NCBI GenBank assembly: GCA_020740775.1
Contig: JAHEWK010000007.1
Location: forward strand, 1,736,001 to 1,800,000
DNA length: 64,000 nucleotides
From: Ilyonectria destructans
Taxonomy: Eukaryota; Ascomycota; Sordariomycetes; Hypocreales; Nectriaceae
Direction: 5' to 3'
Within the stretch, counting starts at the first letter, position 1; each line of letters starts with the position of its first letter. Shown one piece after another: positions 54,459-64,000 of the stretch. A model generated the notes under the pieces. The model worked only from the letters and a program-made list of their open reading frames with translations, did no database searches and was not told the origin of the DNA. Position numbers and translations under genes: made by a program.

Positions 54459-56703
54459 TTAGCATGAGCTGGGGAGAGCCACAGGCCAACCAATACTTAC
54501 TGAAGAGTCCAAGTCTAGCCAATCAGTAGCTTGCCATTGGCTTAGAGGGTTCAGCATTGATTGGAATTGAGCCTCGCCTTGATCCTCAAACATGGACCCG
54601 AGATCGTCTGCCATTGATTCCAGAGCTCGCTGGTCACCGTCATCGGCCATTGTAGACTCTTGTGGCTGATCTATCATCTGGTGCCGCATGAGCACTGGTG
54701 CGGAACTGTGTCTGGCCTCAACCCTAAGCTCCTCAATGATGATGCTGTATCTTCGGCTTGCAGATTCGGAGGAAATCGCCTTGGCCAGATGGCATTGACA
54801 TTGCTCAGCGAGAGTGAACAGTGAGGGATCCTCAATTTCCGTCATGCCGTTTGCTTTTTGTTTAATTTCCCACACGTAAACAATTGCCAACGCGCAGAAT
54901 GTGACATATGGCGTCCACCAGAGGGCATAGAATAGCACAGTCCCGTCTGAAAACATGCGATCGACAGTCTCCAGGGCCATTTTGGCTGCAGTTATGCACT
55001 CGGAAACACATTCACGCATCGCTGTTTCACTAGGATCTCCGGAGTGATCCAGTAGAAAGGGTCTGTTGGCGTGCATGATTGCGTGGCAATAAGCCAGCTT
55101 CAAAGCTGTAGCCTGTCTACCGAAACTGGGGATGAGGCTTGAGGGACGGACGGTTCCAAGATATGGTGGCAGCTCTTCACGCCACTCATGCAGTTGGCGA
55201 GTAAACCGTTGTGCTGCGGCCAGTCGTTCGTTGTTGGTCATCGGTTTTAGGGAGTAGACTTCTCGAGAGGTGTTTTCGATAATCCTAGCTACCCTGTTGC
55301 GTGTTAGAGTGACCACAAAACTACATCTCAGCCTTACCTAGCGTGAAAGATCAACGAGTCAATATGACAATCCATCCTGGGCTCAGAAAGCGATGGCCCC
55401 TGAGGCGTCATGTCCTCGTCATTGACTCTGTCCGGGTAGTCTTGATCCACATCGTCGTCGTGGTAGAATCTGGGCCTGCCAAACACCACGGCAAGATACT
55501 TGTCTATGGTATACACAACCCAGAAAGTTCTCTTGCAGCACTCTGACATTATGTAGTCCATGGTTGGACTTCGGCTCCCTCCAACTCGATGCCGGGCCGT
55601 TTTGCGGTGCAGGCCAAGTGCGGAAACAATGGGAACGGTGTTGCCAAAAACATACCAAGCCTGATTCATCCGCGACGTCTGGAGAAGATACAACACCTGC
55701 AAGACTCTAGCTTGGGCGGATTCTACCCTAGGCAAACCAGTCTCCCCAGCCGTGAGGTTTATAGACGTGGTAAAGTATTGCTCGCTTTGGCGGAGTGCAA
55801 AAGACTCTCCCGTGTCCAGGGGCACCGGCGCAGAGATTTTGTGCTGCCTGAGACTGGCGATGGCCAAGATACTGACCACTATTGCGGCCTTGGCATGGCT
55901 GAGGCCGGTATGCAGAGGGAGACCGTTTTGAACATTGTGAAGAATTGTTCCCAGCCATGAGAAGCAGTTTTGCTGGTTGAGAACGCGGTACGTGACGACG
56001 CAATTGTCAAAATAGAATTTGAATAGTTCCACTGACGTCTCTTGGTCTAGGAACATCAAGTCCTGGCCTTGTGGGGTCATGAATGGCTTGTCTCCTGCCG
56101 ACATAAGCGGCTGCGAGTGTTCTGATCCGGTCAGGACATTAGGCCCTGTATCTCGTTTCTGTAGGGCCAGTCTTTTCCAGGCTCGGTGGATAAAGGTAAG
56201 ATTTGAAGTAGGGTCAACTATTTGCCCTTCGATCTCGGCGGTTTCGAGTCCGGGTGAACCGCGAGATGTCGCTCGCGACGTATAATTGTCGTGGGGTTTG
56301 GCTGCGCTGGATGCTAGCCGGTCACTTCAAAAGTTAGCTTCATATTGCGACTTGATGTGTGATCTCACGTTTCAGTTGTGCAAGACTGCCTCAAACTATG
56401 GTTTGGTGACGCTGCAGCAGGGGGAGTCGGAGGCCGGCCGCGTCGATATTGGGCATCGTATTGACAAGCGATTGCCTTCTTAGTGCACAGAGAACACGGA
56501 ATTGTCCCGGTGCACTTGAGTTTCTTGAGCTTGCAATGATCGCAGGCACGGCTGACCTTGGCAGCTTTTCGTCGATTTGAATCCGAGCTTTTTGGAGACG
56601 ACTCCGAGGGCCGCTTCGTTCTGCTGGAGACTGTCCCTGAGGACACATCCGACATGGGCGTCGATGCTTGGATCGACCCATGGGCTCTCATTGGGCTCGC
56701 CAT
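54459..56703 (-). CDS. Zn2Cys6 transcription factor
   Basis: Three exons: 56703-56369, 56306-55338 and 55293-54459, giving 712 aa. After a Ser-rich N-terminus (about residues 1-50) the zinc cluster reads CDHCKLKKLKC then PCSLCTKKAIAC, followed by a basic RRGRPPTP stretch. The regulatory domain begins with VDPTSNLTFIHRAWKRL and includes FDNCVVTYRVLNQQ, LGLHRKTARHR, the FWVVYTIDKYLAVVFGRPR block and the Asp-Tyr-Pro DVDQDYP turn, all typical of fungal_trans proteins. The last few residues are uncertain, since a GTAAGT donor precedes the stop. It is adjacent to the DapA-like/MFS pair, whose promoter is rich in CTCGGA motifs. It is a good candidate for their regulator (inferred). Confidence 0.9.
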
Positions 56704-57179
56704 TGTGATGTTTCCGACCGGAGCGTGTGGATCCAATATCGGAGGACTCAACCGGTGGATAAACAGTTGCCAAAATGAATCTCGGAAATGCTGGCGGCGC
56801 TCGGATTTATACCATGCTGAAAACACTGCGGGGAATGCGGGGAGCTAAATCCGTGGCGCACGCTTGTAGGGTAAGTTCACAAGAACGGTCGAGACTGATT
56901 AATGCAAATGAATTATGTCATGGTGCAGGTTGAGACATGTTTATGAGAATATTCACTTAATTCATTAGGTCTTATGGAGGGGATTAGGGATAAATCATGA
57001 TAATTTCTACATCAGGGAAGCCTAAGTGAAAACCTGGGGCTACTTGGAATTACAACATGTTAAGCTCGAGTAATTTTAATGTTTTTAACTGATTGGAGAT
57101 CTATATATTCTGTCGTAAGGTTATGCTGCTAGTTTACCCATCCACTCGAGAGAACCACTGACGGACGTGTCATCGAGAT
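56704..57179. other. Intergenic, no gene seen
   Basis: The regulator's promoter and the 3' flank of the aldolase gene. In-frame upstream ATGs (to 56826) could lengthen the regulator but add no recognisable domain. Confidence 0.5.
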
Positions 57180-58106
57180 CTACATGACCTTGCTAAGGGA
57201 AGCCGAGGAAATTGCTGCGTGGATCTCCTCCTCAGCACCATCTTGCAGGGGCATAAGAGGCGACCTGACAGTAGCATGTGACAAGATACCCCGGGCAACG
57301 AGCGCATGCTTCAACGCGACCGTACCCTCCATATGAGACCCACGGTGGTACACTGCCTTGGTCACTGGAAGGAGTTGGTCGTGGATCTCACGAGCCCTCT
57401 TGTAGTCCTTGGCCTTTCCAGCCGCAATGAGCTGAATCAATGGCTCAGGTGCAATGTTTCCGTATCCAACAAGCATGCCGTCCACGTCAAAGGCGGTGTG
57501 CAGGAGATATTCGTCGTGGCAGGTGAGCACGGGAACATTGGGTCGCTCCCGTCGGAAAACGGGAATCTCGGTATCCCATCGTCGCATATTGCGCACGCCG
57601 TTCTTCATGGCAATGACACCAGGAAGGGCGGCAATGTCCAGGAGGGTCTGGAGGTTGTAGTTGGCCTTGGTGTTATCCGGGTACTGGAAAAGGATCAGAG
57701 GCAACTTGGACACCTCGTACACGACCTTGTACCGGTCTTGAGGAGCGCCAGGCTGATATCCAAATCGCAACCAGCCATGGGAAGGGTACAAGAGACCAGC
57801 CTGGGCGCCAGCCTCCTTGGCGCGCTTAGCCTCAAGAGCGGCGACCTCGGTGCCTTCTCCGGTGATGCCAGCAATAATAGGAATGCGGTTGTTGACAGAC
57901 TTGACAAACGCCCGGATGACATCGAGTTGTTCCTCGGGGGTCAAAAAGGTACCTTCGCCTGCATGGCCTAGAACAACAAGGCCCTTGACGCCATCAATGC
58001 TGCCAAGCCAGGAGCCCAGGCGCTGGATGGCCTCGTAGTCAACCCGCCCGTCCTCAGTGAAGGGAGTGACAGGGGCGGGGACAAGGCCTTTGAGATCGAT
58101 AGACAT
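57180..58106 (-). CDS. DapA/NAL-family class I aldolase
   Basis: A single exon of 308 aa from the ATG of MSIDLKGLVPAPVTPF. Longer in-frame translation upstream runs through a tandem repeat and is 5' UTR. The (beta/alpha)8 family marks are VPAPVTPFTEDGRVD, LGHAGEGTFLTPEE (the GTTGE-like segment), IIAGITGEGT, the Tyr of LILFQYP and the Schiff-base Lys of GVIAMKNG. Family members condense or cleave pyruvate adducts: dihydrodipicolinate synthase, sialate lyase, and fungal 2-keto-3-deoxy sugar-acid aldolases. The divergent MFS partner suggests catabolism of an imported organic or sugar acid; the exact substrate is unknown. The protein ends without a targeting signal. Confidence 0.9.
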   Translation of the reverse strand: MSIDLKGLVPAPVTPFTEDGRVDYEAIQRLGSWLGSIDGVKGLVVLGHAGEGTFLTPEEQLDVIRAFVKSVNNRIPIIAGITGEGTEVAALEAKRAKEAGAQAGLLYPSHGWLRFGYQPGAPQDRYKVVYEVSKLPLILFQYPDNTKANYNLQTLLDIAALPGVIAMKNGVRNMRRWDTEIPVFRRERPNVPVLTCHDEYLLHTAFDVDGMLVGYGNIAPEPLIQLIAAGKAKDYKRAREIHDQLLPVTKAVYHRGSHMEGTVALKHALVARGILSHATVRSPLMPLQDGAEEEIHAAISSASLSKVM

Positions 58107-58113
58107 TTTGATG

Positions 58114-58175
58114 AGTTGGGTTTGTAGATGTTGGATTGATATTGAGTTGGGTTTGTAGATGTTGGATTGATATTG
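58114..58175. repeat. 31-bp perfect tandem duplication in the aldolase 5' UTR
   Basis: The unit at 58114-58144 is repeated exactly at 58145-58175, 8 bp upstream of the aldolase ATG. Such a duplication is recent and would lengthen the 5' leader. Confidence 0.9.
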
Positions 58176-58306
58176 TTGTTTGGGTTGAGGGCTGTGGTGA
58201 GTATTGAGTAGCATATCTCGTGTTGTCTCGTCCTCTTTATAAGAGCGACATTGATCCTCGCCTCTCGCCATCATCATCCGAGGACACCCCTCAAGTGAAC
58301 CAAAGC

Positions 58307-58579
58307 TCCGAGACCCTCGGATATCCAAGTGATCTCAAGGAGACAAGAGAATAATCCGGAGGTTTTTGCCCATGTTTGGGAGTCGTCATTCACGTCGTCA
58401 CAAGTCCGAGACCAGAATCCGGAAAAGTGGCTCGGATTCCCGGATTCACCTCTCGGACTAACGTCACGACCACGCCACCAGCGCCAAAGCCTCCTAATGT
58501 CTCCAGACGACGAGATGCTAGCTATCCTGGGAGTAGCTCCGGACTCGTGCTGAAATTTCCTGTCCCTAGACAACTTTTC
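58307..58579. promoter_or_regulatory. CTCGGA/TCCGAG motif cluster in divergent promoter
   Basis: Between the aldolase and the MFS gene (684 bp) the hexamer CTCGGA or its complement occurs at least six times. These include the inverted pair TCCGAG-ACC-CTCGGA (58307-58321), TCCGAGACC near 58405, CTCGGATTC near 58432, CTCGGACTA near 58454 and TCCGAG near 58577. CCGGA-type half-sites lie between them. The arrangement suggests binding of a zinc-cluster regulator, most simply the one at 54459-56703. Confidence 0.55.
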
Positions 58580-58790
58580 CGAGTCACGCACCCCGCATCT
58601 CCAGAGTGAGCTGGACGCCTCCGCATTTCCCCAGAAACCTGGGGAACGTTGGCCAGTTGAGATTGAAGTGGCTTCATGATCCCTTGCAAGCGAGCATTAG
58701 GATGGAGTGGTAATCGCAGCTGTGTGTATAAGTATCCGGGTCTCCGCACTCCAGTGGACTGAATTCCACACACTCTGCAATTCGGACACA

Positions 58791-60558
58791 ATGACACACA
58801 ACAGAGCTTCCATGGAGGTTGGTGATCTCGAGGCCGTTGCGCAAGAGAAGACTGGCGCCATCCACAATGAACACCAGCGAGGAGGTTTGTCTTCTGAGGA
58901 CTGGGAGTTTCTCAATGCGTTTCCTGAAGACCACAAGAAGAAAATCCTTCGCAAAGTTGATGCAAGTCTGTCGCATCCGTTCTCGACGTCGCTGACCTTT
59001 GTAGCTGCGATTGATACCCATGCTGGTGCTCCTGTACCTGATTGCGTACCTCGACAAGACAAACATTGGTATGGATGAAACGTGTAGTGGTGATGAAGCT
59101 AACAGTTGTAGGAAATGCAAAGATTGAAGGTCTGACCGTTGACCTGAACCTCAAGGGCATTCAATACAACGTTGTTGTCGCCATCTTCTTCATCCCCTTT
59201 GTCCTTTTTGGTAAGTCAACGCCCATCCAAAGGTGCGTTGCTAATCATCGCAGAGGTTCCCTCGAACATGATCCTCCACCGCTTCAAGAGACCGTCCTGG
59301 TACATGGGCGGCATTGTCTGCGCCTGGGGCATCGTCATGACCATGACCGGAATTGTCCAAAACTACGGAGGACTCTTGACCATCAGATTTCTCCTGGGCA
59401 TCTTTGAGTGAGTTGCTCTAACCTCTGTGAGAGCGCGACTAACCTTTCAGGGCCGGTTTTCTCCCCGGTGCAATCCTCATCATCTCCAACTGGTACCTCC
59501 CGAACGAAACCCAAGTCCGAATCGCCATCCTCTACACATCGGCTGCGACCGGCGGCGCCTTCTCCGGACTTCTTGCTTTTGCCATTGCCAAGATGGACGG
59601 CGTGGCTGGCCTGGAAGGCTGGCGTTGGATCTTCATCCTCGAGGGCATCTTTACCGTCATTGTCGGCGTCATGTGTGTCTTCCTGCTCTGCGACACGCCG
59701 GCCCTGTCCACGGGATGGCTCGACGGCGAGGAGATTCGATATCTTGAGCTTCGACAGCTCAGCCGTCGCGCAACAGCTCCCAACGAGTACAAAGACAGCA
59801 GCAACGCTAATCTCGCCATCTTCAAGGATATCCTGTTCGACTACAAGATCTACCTCTTGACGTTCGCCAACTGGTCGAATGCGGTCCCCAACTACGCCAT
59901 GAAGTTTACCATGCCCAGCATCCTCACCGGCATGGGGTACACATCCTCGATGGCCCAGCTCATGACCATCCCTCCGTACGCGGTGGGAGCCATGTCGGCA
60001 TTCGGGTTCGCTATTTTTGCCGACAAGTATTCGTGGCGGTACCCTTTCATCTTGGGGCCGCAGTGCTGTCTCGTCACGTCATTCATCATCCTCTTTGTCA
60101 AGTCCGGAAACATCGAGCAGAACATTGCCGTGTGCTACTTTGCAGTTTGCCTGGCGTGCTTTGGGTATGTTCTCCAAATATCAGTCCACCACTAGTCTAA
60201 CCTGTCCAGCATGTATCCCATTCTGCCCGGCGTCAACGCGTGGAATGTCGCTAACACGCCCGACCCTGCGAAGCGATCCATCAACATCGGCCTGCTGGTT
60301 TGCATAGGTAATATAGGAGGCCTGATCGGATCGTACATCTACCTCGATAGCGAGGCGCCTCGCTATCCGACTGGTTACGGTACGTCGCTGGCCTTTGGCT
60401 TGGCTGGGATCGTCGCCGCCACGCTGCTGGAGTTTTTGCTGAAGCGGGACAACGCCAAGAAGGCTCGGATGACGGAGGTGGATATCAGAGAGCGATACAC
60501 GGAGGAGGAGCTGCAGCAACTGGGCGAGAAGAGTCCTTTGTTCAAGTATGCACTGTGA
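58791..60558 (+). CDS. MFS transporter, ACS (Dal5/Tna1-type) family
   Basis: Six exons: 58791-58961, 59005-59068, 59112-59210, 59254-59407, 59451-60164 and 60210-60558, giving 516 aa. The cytosolic N-terminus precedes LRLIPMLVLLYLIAYLDKTNIG, the first helix with the D-x-x-N motif, then FVLFEVPSNMILHRF, LLTIRFLLGIFEAGFLPG and a full 12-helix pattern. The C-terminal KKARMTEVDIRERYTEEEL tail is typical of the family. Intron 1 (58962-59004) has a GC donor (GCAAGT) and AG acceptor; using it restores the conserved KVD-LRLIPM junction. Relatives import nicotinate, allantoate, pantothenate or sugar acids by proton symport at the plasma membrane. It is divergent from the DapA-like aldolase. Confidence 0.92.
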
Positions 60559-60821
60559 TTTAGGTCACATTTCAAGGCAACTTCATAGGCAAGCACATCG
60601 CATTAAGCACTCAAAGGAGAATCATCAACCATGGCTTCATTTTCGTTGCATCGTAAACCCAACTTCATTCCATGCTCAGCCCTGTGCCTTCGTTCAAGAG
60701 CGGGCGCGTTCTGTACAGCCACCATTCCGTGTTCTCCATCCACCTCGAGTCCAAAACAAGCACCACGTGCTGTCAGTGTTCATGTCCTCATCGGAGGAAG
60801 CGTGTTATACAGTTCGTCGCC

Positions 60822-61292
60822 CTAAATACCTAGGGGCACCAACAACTCAATTCCCCCGCGAGTAATGGTGACATTCGCTTGCTGGCTCGCACGATCGAAA
60901 TGCGCTTTCCCAGTGAGAAAAACAAGTCCTTGGACTACTCCAGTGCTCGAATGCCGCTGTACTATGTCAAAGGCCGTCTGCAAATGTCTATCGTCATCGC
61001 ACGCAGCGACGGCAAAGGCGCCAACGACGTCGTGAATTCTGGCCAAGACGTTGCCACCAGTGGAGTCGCCTCCATGGATGAGAATGGCCTCGACAATTTG
61101 GGTCTGATTGTTTCGAACAATCTCGAGGTCAAGCTTGTCGACGTATGAAATGGCAGACGAAGGGCTGGCCCGGTCGACGGGGTTGGTGGCAGAAGCCTCG
61201 CGAGTGCTGGAGGTGTAGGCTTCCGATGGGACGAAGAGAATGGCTCCGACAGGTGCCTTCGTGATTCCGGTGGTCTGGTTGGGAGTGGCCAT
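60822..61292 (-). CDS. Uncharacterised protein, 156 aa
   Basis: The ATG of MATPNQTTGITKAPVG gives 156 aa to TAA at 60822. The frame extends 80 codons further upstream but that part lacks a convincing Met context. The sequence has a hydrophobic GAILFVPSEAY start, IVEAILIHGGDSTGGNVLARIHDVVGAFAVAACDDD split over several strands and a VTITRGGIELLVPLGI end. No domain is recognised. It could be a small alpha/beta protein. The codon use resembles the neighbours, but low conservation information keeps this at hypothetical level. Confidence 0.6.
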   Translation of the reverse strand: MATPNQTTGITKAPVGAILFVPSEAYTSSTREASATNPVDRASPSSAISYVDKLDLEIVRNNQTQIVEAILIHGGDSTGGNVLARIHDVVGAFAVAACDDDRHLQTAFDIVQRHSSTGVVQGLVFLTGKAHFDRASQQANVTITRGGIELLVPLGI

Positions 61293-63177
61293 CGTGAAGA
61301 AATAGGGAGGGGGTCGACGCGTAAGAGAAACGTGAATTGTGGTCTGAATGGTGATCGAAGACGACGATGAGATGAAGAGAGACTTAGAGTGATATGTAAG
61401 TGCGAGGAATAGAATGTGAGAAAAGGGGCACAAGGGCATTGTTATTTCAGTCGGACAAGCTTGAATGTGAATCACTGCAGAGAGCGCGTGTAGGGTGCCA
61501 CAACTCACCTTTGCCTCAGCAGCCGATGACATGCATTCGTCGGTTTTCTTTTAATAATGAGTATTATTTTGACATTTAGTATCATATTATAGCACTACTT
61601 TCTCAAAACACCGGTGTTTGACAACAATGCTACGAACGGCAATCACCATGAATAATCACGAGTCAAAGCACACTTTGGATTCACACATATCGTAGTCGCA
61701 CACGTTGAAACATGAATCGCGAGACATGGCACCCATCATTCGCCCAGCCAAGTGTAATTCCCCATCCACCAAGCCCGTTCGGCAAAACCATTTTATCATG
61801 AAGCATCCAGACATGCGACACGTTCCCTGCACACCCAAACGTACACTTCTAGTCGGGCTGCTCTGGATTATGATGGTCTCGGGTCTACGACGATCATTTT
61901 TGCGTCGACGTGCCGATCATTCGCTCAACTAACTTGAAGTTATGTACAGGGAGCTGCGATGCCATATCTAACCACGCCTGGGTCATATTCTCGGGAAGAC
62001 ATTCCACGTGTCTTGGACGCTTCCTTCGTCCTCAGTGCTAAAGAATTCATCGAAGACATGAGCATCGGAGTCGAGAACGGCGTCGAGATCCCGCTCCTTG
62101 ATGTCGGATTTCTTAGTCTTGAGGGCGGTGGAGGCCAGCGAGATAGACCGCTCCATTCTCTCCTCAGAAATGGCGACTAGCCTTCACCAGTCTTCACCAT
62201 CCTTATCGGTTCTAGCTTTGGGGAGCTTCCTGGATCTCCTTCGGGGTCGCGGCGCCGGCGCTCTCCTACTCTATGTCAACCACGGGACGCAACGCCACCT
62301 ACATCGGCAACACTCACACAAAAACCACTCTGATTTATCAGACACAGACTAGTGCCGCCAGTCTTAGTTTTGCATTATTAATCAGCATGTTTGCCTTGAG
62401 TTGTATCACTCCTTCTCCCTCCAACCTATATACCCGGTGCCACATTGACTCGGTTCTTCTCAACCAGGTCGATGAATCCGGCGTGAGTGAGTATCTTGAC
62501 CCCATCCAATCCTGGGAGGGAACCGAGGCCAATGATGGCCTCCTTCTCCAGCCTTGTGGTGACGAGAATGACGGAAGTATCGCGGGGCGCCACGGTGCTT
62601 GCGAGCTTGGTCCACCCAGGTTTGCATGAAATGCTCATAAGGGGACGCGTAGATGGTCGAAGTAGGGCCCCGAGGGTCTGGCGACGCGTCAAGCCAAAAC
62701 TTCAGCCTCTTCATTTCGTCCTCGACGCCCGTTGGCAGTGGTGGGAACGACATGTTGCCTGATCAGTCAGCCTAAGCTTCTCGCCGGAAGAGGGAGAATG
62801 TAGTTGACTGTGAGTGATGTTGATGAAGGATCTGAAAGTAGGCGAAACAGTGGAACTTGAAAGTGGCTCCAGTGTCGTTGTCGAGTGAAGGCCTTGCGGG
62901 TTGTGCAAATGCAAACGACAGACTGGATGGCTGAGATGAAAGTGAGATTTGGTGACTAGTGACTGGTGTTTGGCAACTCGACAGCTGTCAACGGTCTCTC
63001 TGGTTTTTGGCAACCTCCAATAGTAGAGCAAATTTATGTGAAGGTCACAATCTGATTTCTCCCACGCCTTTTACTTTTTGGCTTCACAACTGCACATTCA
63101 CGATTTCACACGCCCACGGACGGATTCGCCCACATTCACCCACGCACTCACAATATTTCTCTTCTTTTTTGTTCGTG
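61293..63177. other. Long stretch, at most a decayed small gene
   Basis: About 1.9 kb without a supported gene. On the minus strand, 62753-62600 reads plausibly (MSFPPLPTGVEDEMKRLKF, then TIYASPYEHFMQTWVD) but the continuation LASTVAPRDTSVILVTTRLE lies in another frame. No intron long enough fits the junction. This may be a frameshifted relic of a short gene or a chance pattern. Shorter open frames elsewhere show no motifs. Confidence 0.35.
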
Positions 63178-64000
63178 ATGGCCCCTAGATACGAGGACAA
63201 CCGCGGCAGGCAGTACTACGATGGGTACGCACCAGAGTATCGTGACGACTCCCGAGTCCGTCGCGAGGACTCTCGTGATTATCGTGAGGGCTTCTGGAAC
63301 CCTCGTGAGGACGTTCGAGACCCAGGTGGTGAGTTTCGAGACCCTCGCGAGGGCTTCCGAGATCAACGAGACGACTTTCGACACCACCGCCAGGAGTTTC
63401 GAGACCCGCGTCAGGACCCTCGCTCTAGATATGGCATGCTAGTTAACCGCTCCGATACCGTGAGCGTCCACTCAGCCTCCCGTGCCTCGAGCACGGCACC
63501 CACCCAGAACGGAGGCGTTCAACGACAGCGCAACCGCAACCGAAACCGCAACCGCAACCGCAACCGTGGCGGCCAAGCCCCTGGTTCAGACCTGCAGGTT
63601 TCCGTGCGTGATGGCCAGCTGACGCGTGGTGGAGGTGACAACGACGGAGAACCATTCGTCGGACCGGTGGCCGAGAGGCCTGATGCCGTCGGCGTCAGAA
63701 GTGCCAATGAAAATGACCACCGAATCGCTCGGGAGTTCGTTCAGGCGACTTCTGGTAACATGATGGTCAATGCCATTTATTGGCCTGTTCATCGACGTCA
63801 CGCCAGGCGCAGTAACCGCGCGTTATTTGTTGGACGCCCTGGCGAGCTTGACCAAGAGGAGGAGTCCCCAGCGCCACCAGCCTTACCCGCCCAAGCCCAG
63901 GGCACTGAGATGGACGTCGATATCCCGGCCAACGACCCCAACACCACCAACGTCGAGGCCAGCAACGCTGATGCCAGCAGGGTTGAGCCCAGCGATGTCG
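63178..64000 (+). CDS. Arginine-rich low-complexity protein, truncated by window end
   Basis: A stop-free frame from ATG at 63178 to the window edge (274 codons so far). The N-terminal 80 residues are built of short Arg/Asp/Glu/Tyr units of the form (E/D)FRDPR-x-(G/D)FR, repeated about eight times. Residues 118-132 are an alternating Arg-Asn tract. The rest is Asp/Ala/Pro/Asn-rich. No globular domain is visible before the cut. Such RNRN and RD/RE-rich proteins can bind RNA or form condensates, but no function can be assigned. The CAATATTTCTCTTC stretch upstream is pyrimidine-rich as in fungal promoters. Confidence 0.75.
   Translation, partial: MAPRYEDNRGRQYYDGYAPEYRDDSRVRREDSRDYREGFWNPREDVRDPGGEFRDPREGFRDQRDDFRHHRQEFRDPRQDPRSRYGMLVNRSDTVSVHSASRASSTAPTQNGGVQRQRNRNRNRNRNRNRGGQAPGSDLQVSVRDGQLTRGGGDNDGEPFVGPVAERPDAVGVRSANENDHRIAREFVQATSGNMMVNAIYWPVHRRHARRSNRALFVGRPGELDQEEESPAPPALPAQAQGTEMDVDIPANDPNTTNVEASNADASRVEPSDV

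Noticed and set aside
54459..54500. Possible extra short intron near the end of the last zinc-cluster gene
   Set aside because: The only fitting acceptor would give a 32-nt intron, shorter than any other in the window.
57306..57971. 221-codon open frame on the plus strand
   Set aside because: Antisense shadow of the DapA-like aldolase gene.
63178..64000. CRISPR-like or minisatellite array in the arginine-rich ORF
   Set aside because: The units vary and keep codon frame; they are short degenerate protein repeats, not spaced identical DNA repeats.

Overview
The window looks like a chromosome segment of a filamentous ascomycete, most probably a sordariomycete. Nearly all genes carry short introns (about 43-96 nt) with GT(A/R)AG(T) donors and CTAAC/CTGAC-like branch points. 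There is a dispersed 5S rRNA gene, five fungal zinc-cluster regulators, a CYP61-type P450, a LaeA-like methyltransferase and NOD-like (STAND) receptors. The species cannot be named from the sequence. All exon models were built by eye from splice signals, reading frame and family conservation.

Left part (1-10 kb): a likely catabolic cluster. It holds a mitochondrially targeted aconitase paralogue (677-3154, minus), a zinc-cluster regulator (3495-6137, minus), a mitochondrial tricarboxylate-type carrier (6462-7472, minus), a 2-pyrone-dicarboxylate-hydrolase-like amidohydrolase (7942-8952, plus) and an RraA/HMG-aldolase-like protein (9125-9910, minus). The promoters of the four non-regulatory genes share a palindrome, CGGAnTAnTCCG, which suggests a single regulon.

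10-33 kb: an HMT1-type vacuolar ABC transporter, a combined C2H2/Zn2Cys6 regulator, a short-chain dehydrogenase, the 5S rRNA gene, a secreted FAD oxidase of the BBE type, a secreted beta-propeller lactonase, an Aro8-like aminotransferase, a zinc-cluster regulator, a CYP61 (sterol C-22 desaturase) paralogue with an altered haem motif, a decayed MFS permease and a large CTF1/FarA-like regulator.

33-50 kb: a self/non-self and effector-like neighbourhood. It holds a NACHT-ankyrin receptor with a highly uniform and partly broken ankyrin array, a LaeA-like methyltransferase, a small secreted cysteine-containing protein, a very large NB-ARC/TPR protein that continues into a membrane-anchored C-terminal domain, and a broken protein-kinase-like gene. 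Three copies of a hAT-like MITE (346-628, 37521-38014, 48915-49188) lie in the window. Two of them bracket this region.

50-64 kb: a PARG-like (TIGR02452-type) protein, a GNAT acetyltransferase, a secreted DUF3237 protein, another zinc-cluster regulator, then a divergent pair made of a DapA-family aldolase and an ACS-type MFS transporter. Their shared promoter is rich in CTCGGA/TCCGAG motifs. The window ends with an uncharacterised protein and a truncated arginine-rich low-complexity ORF.
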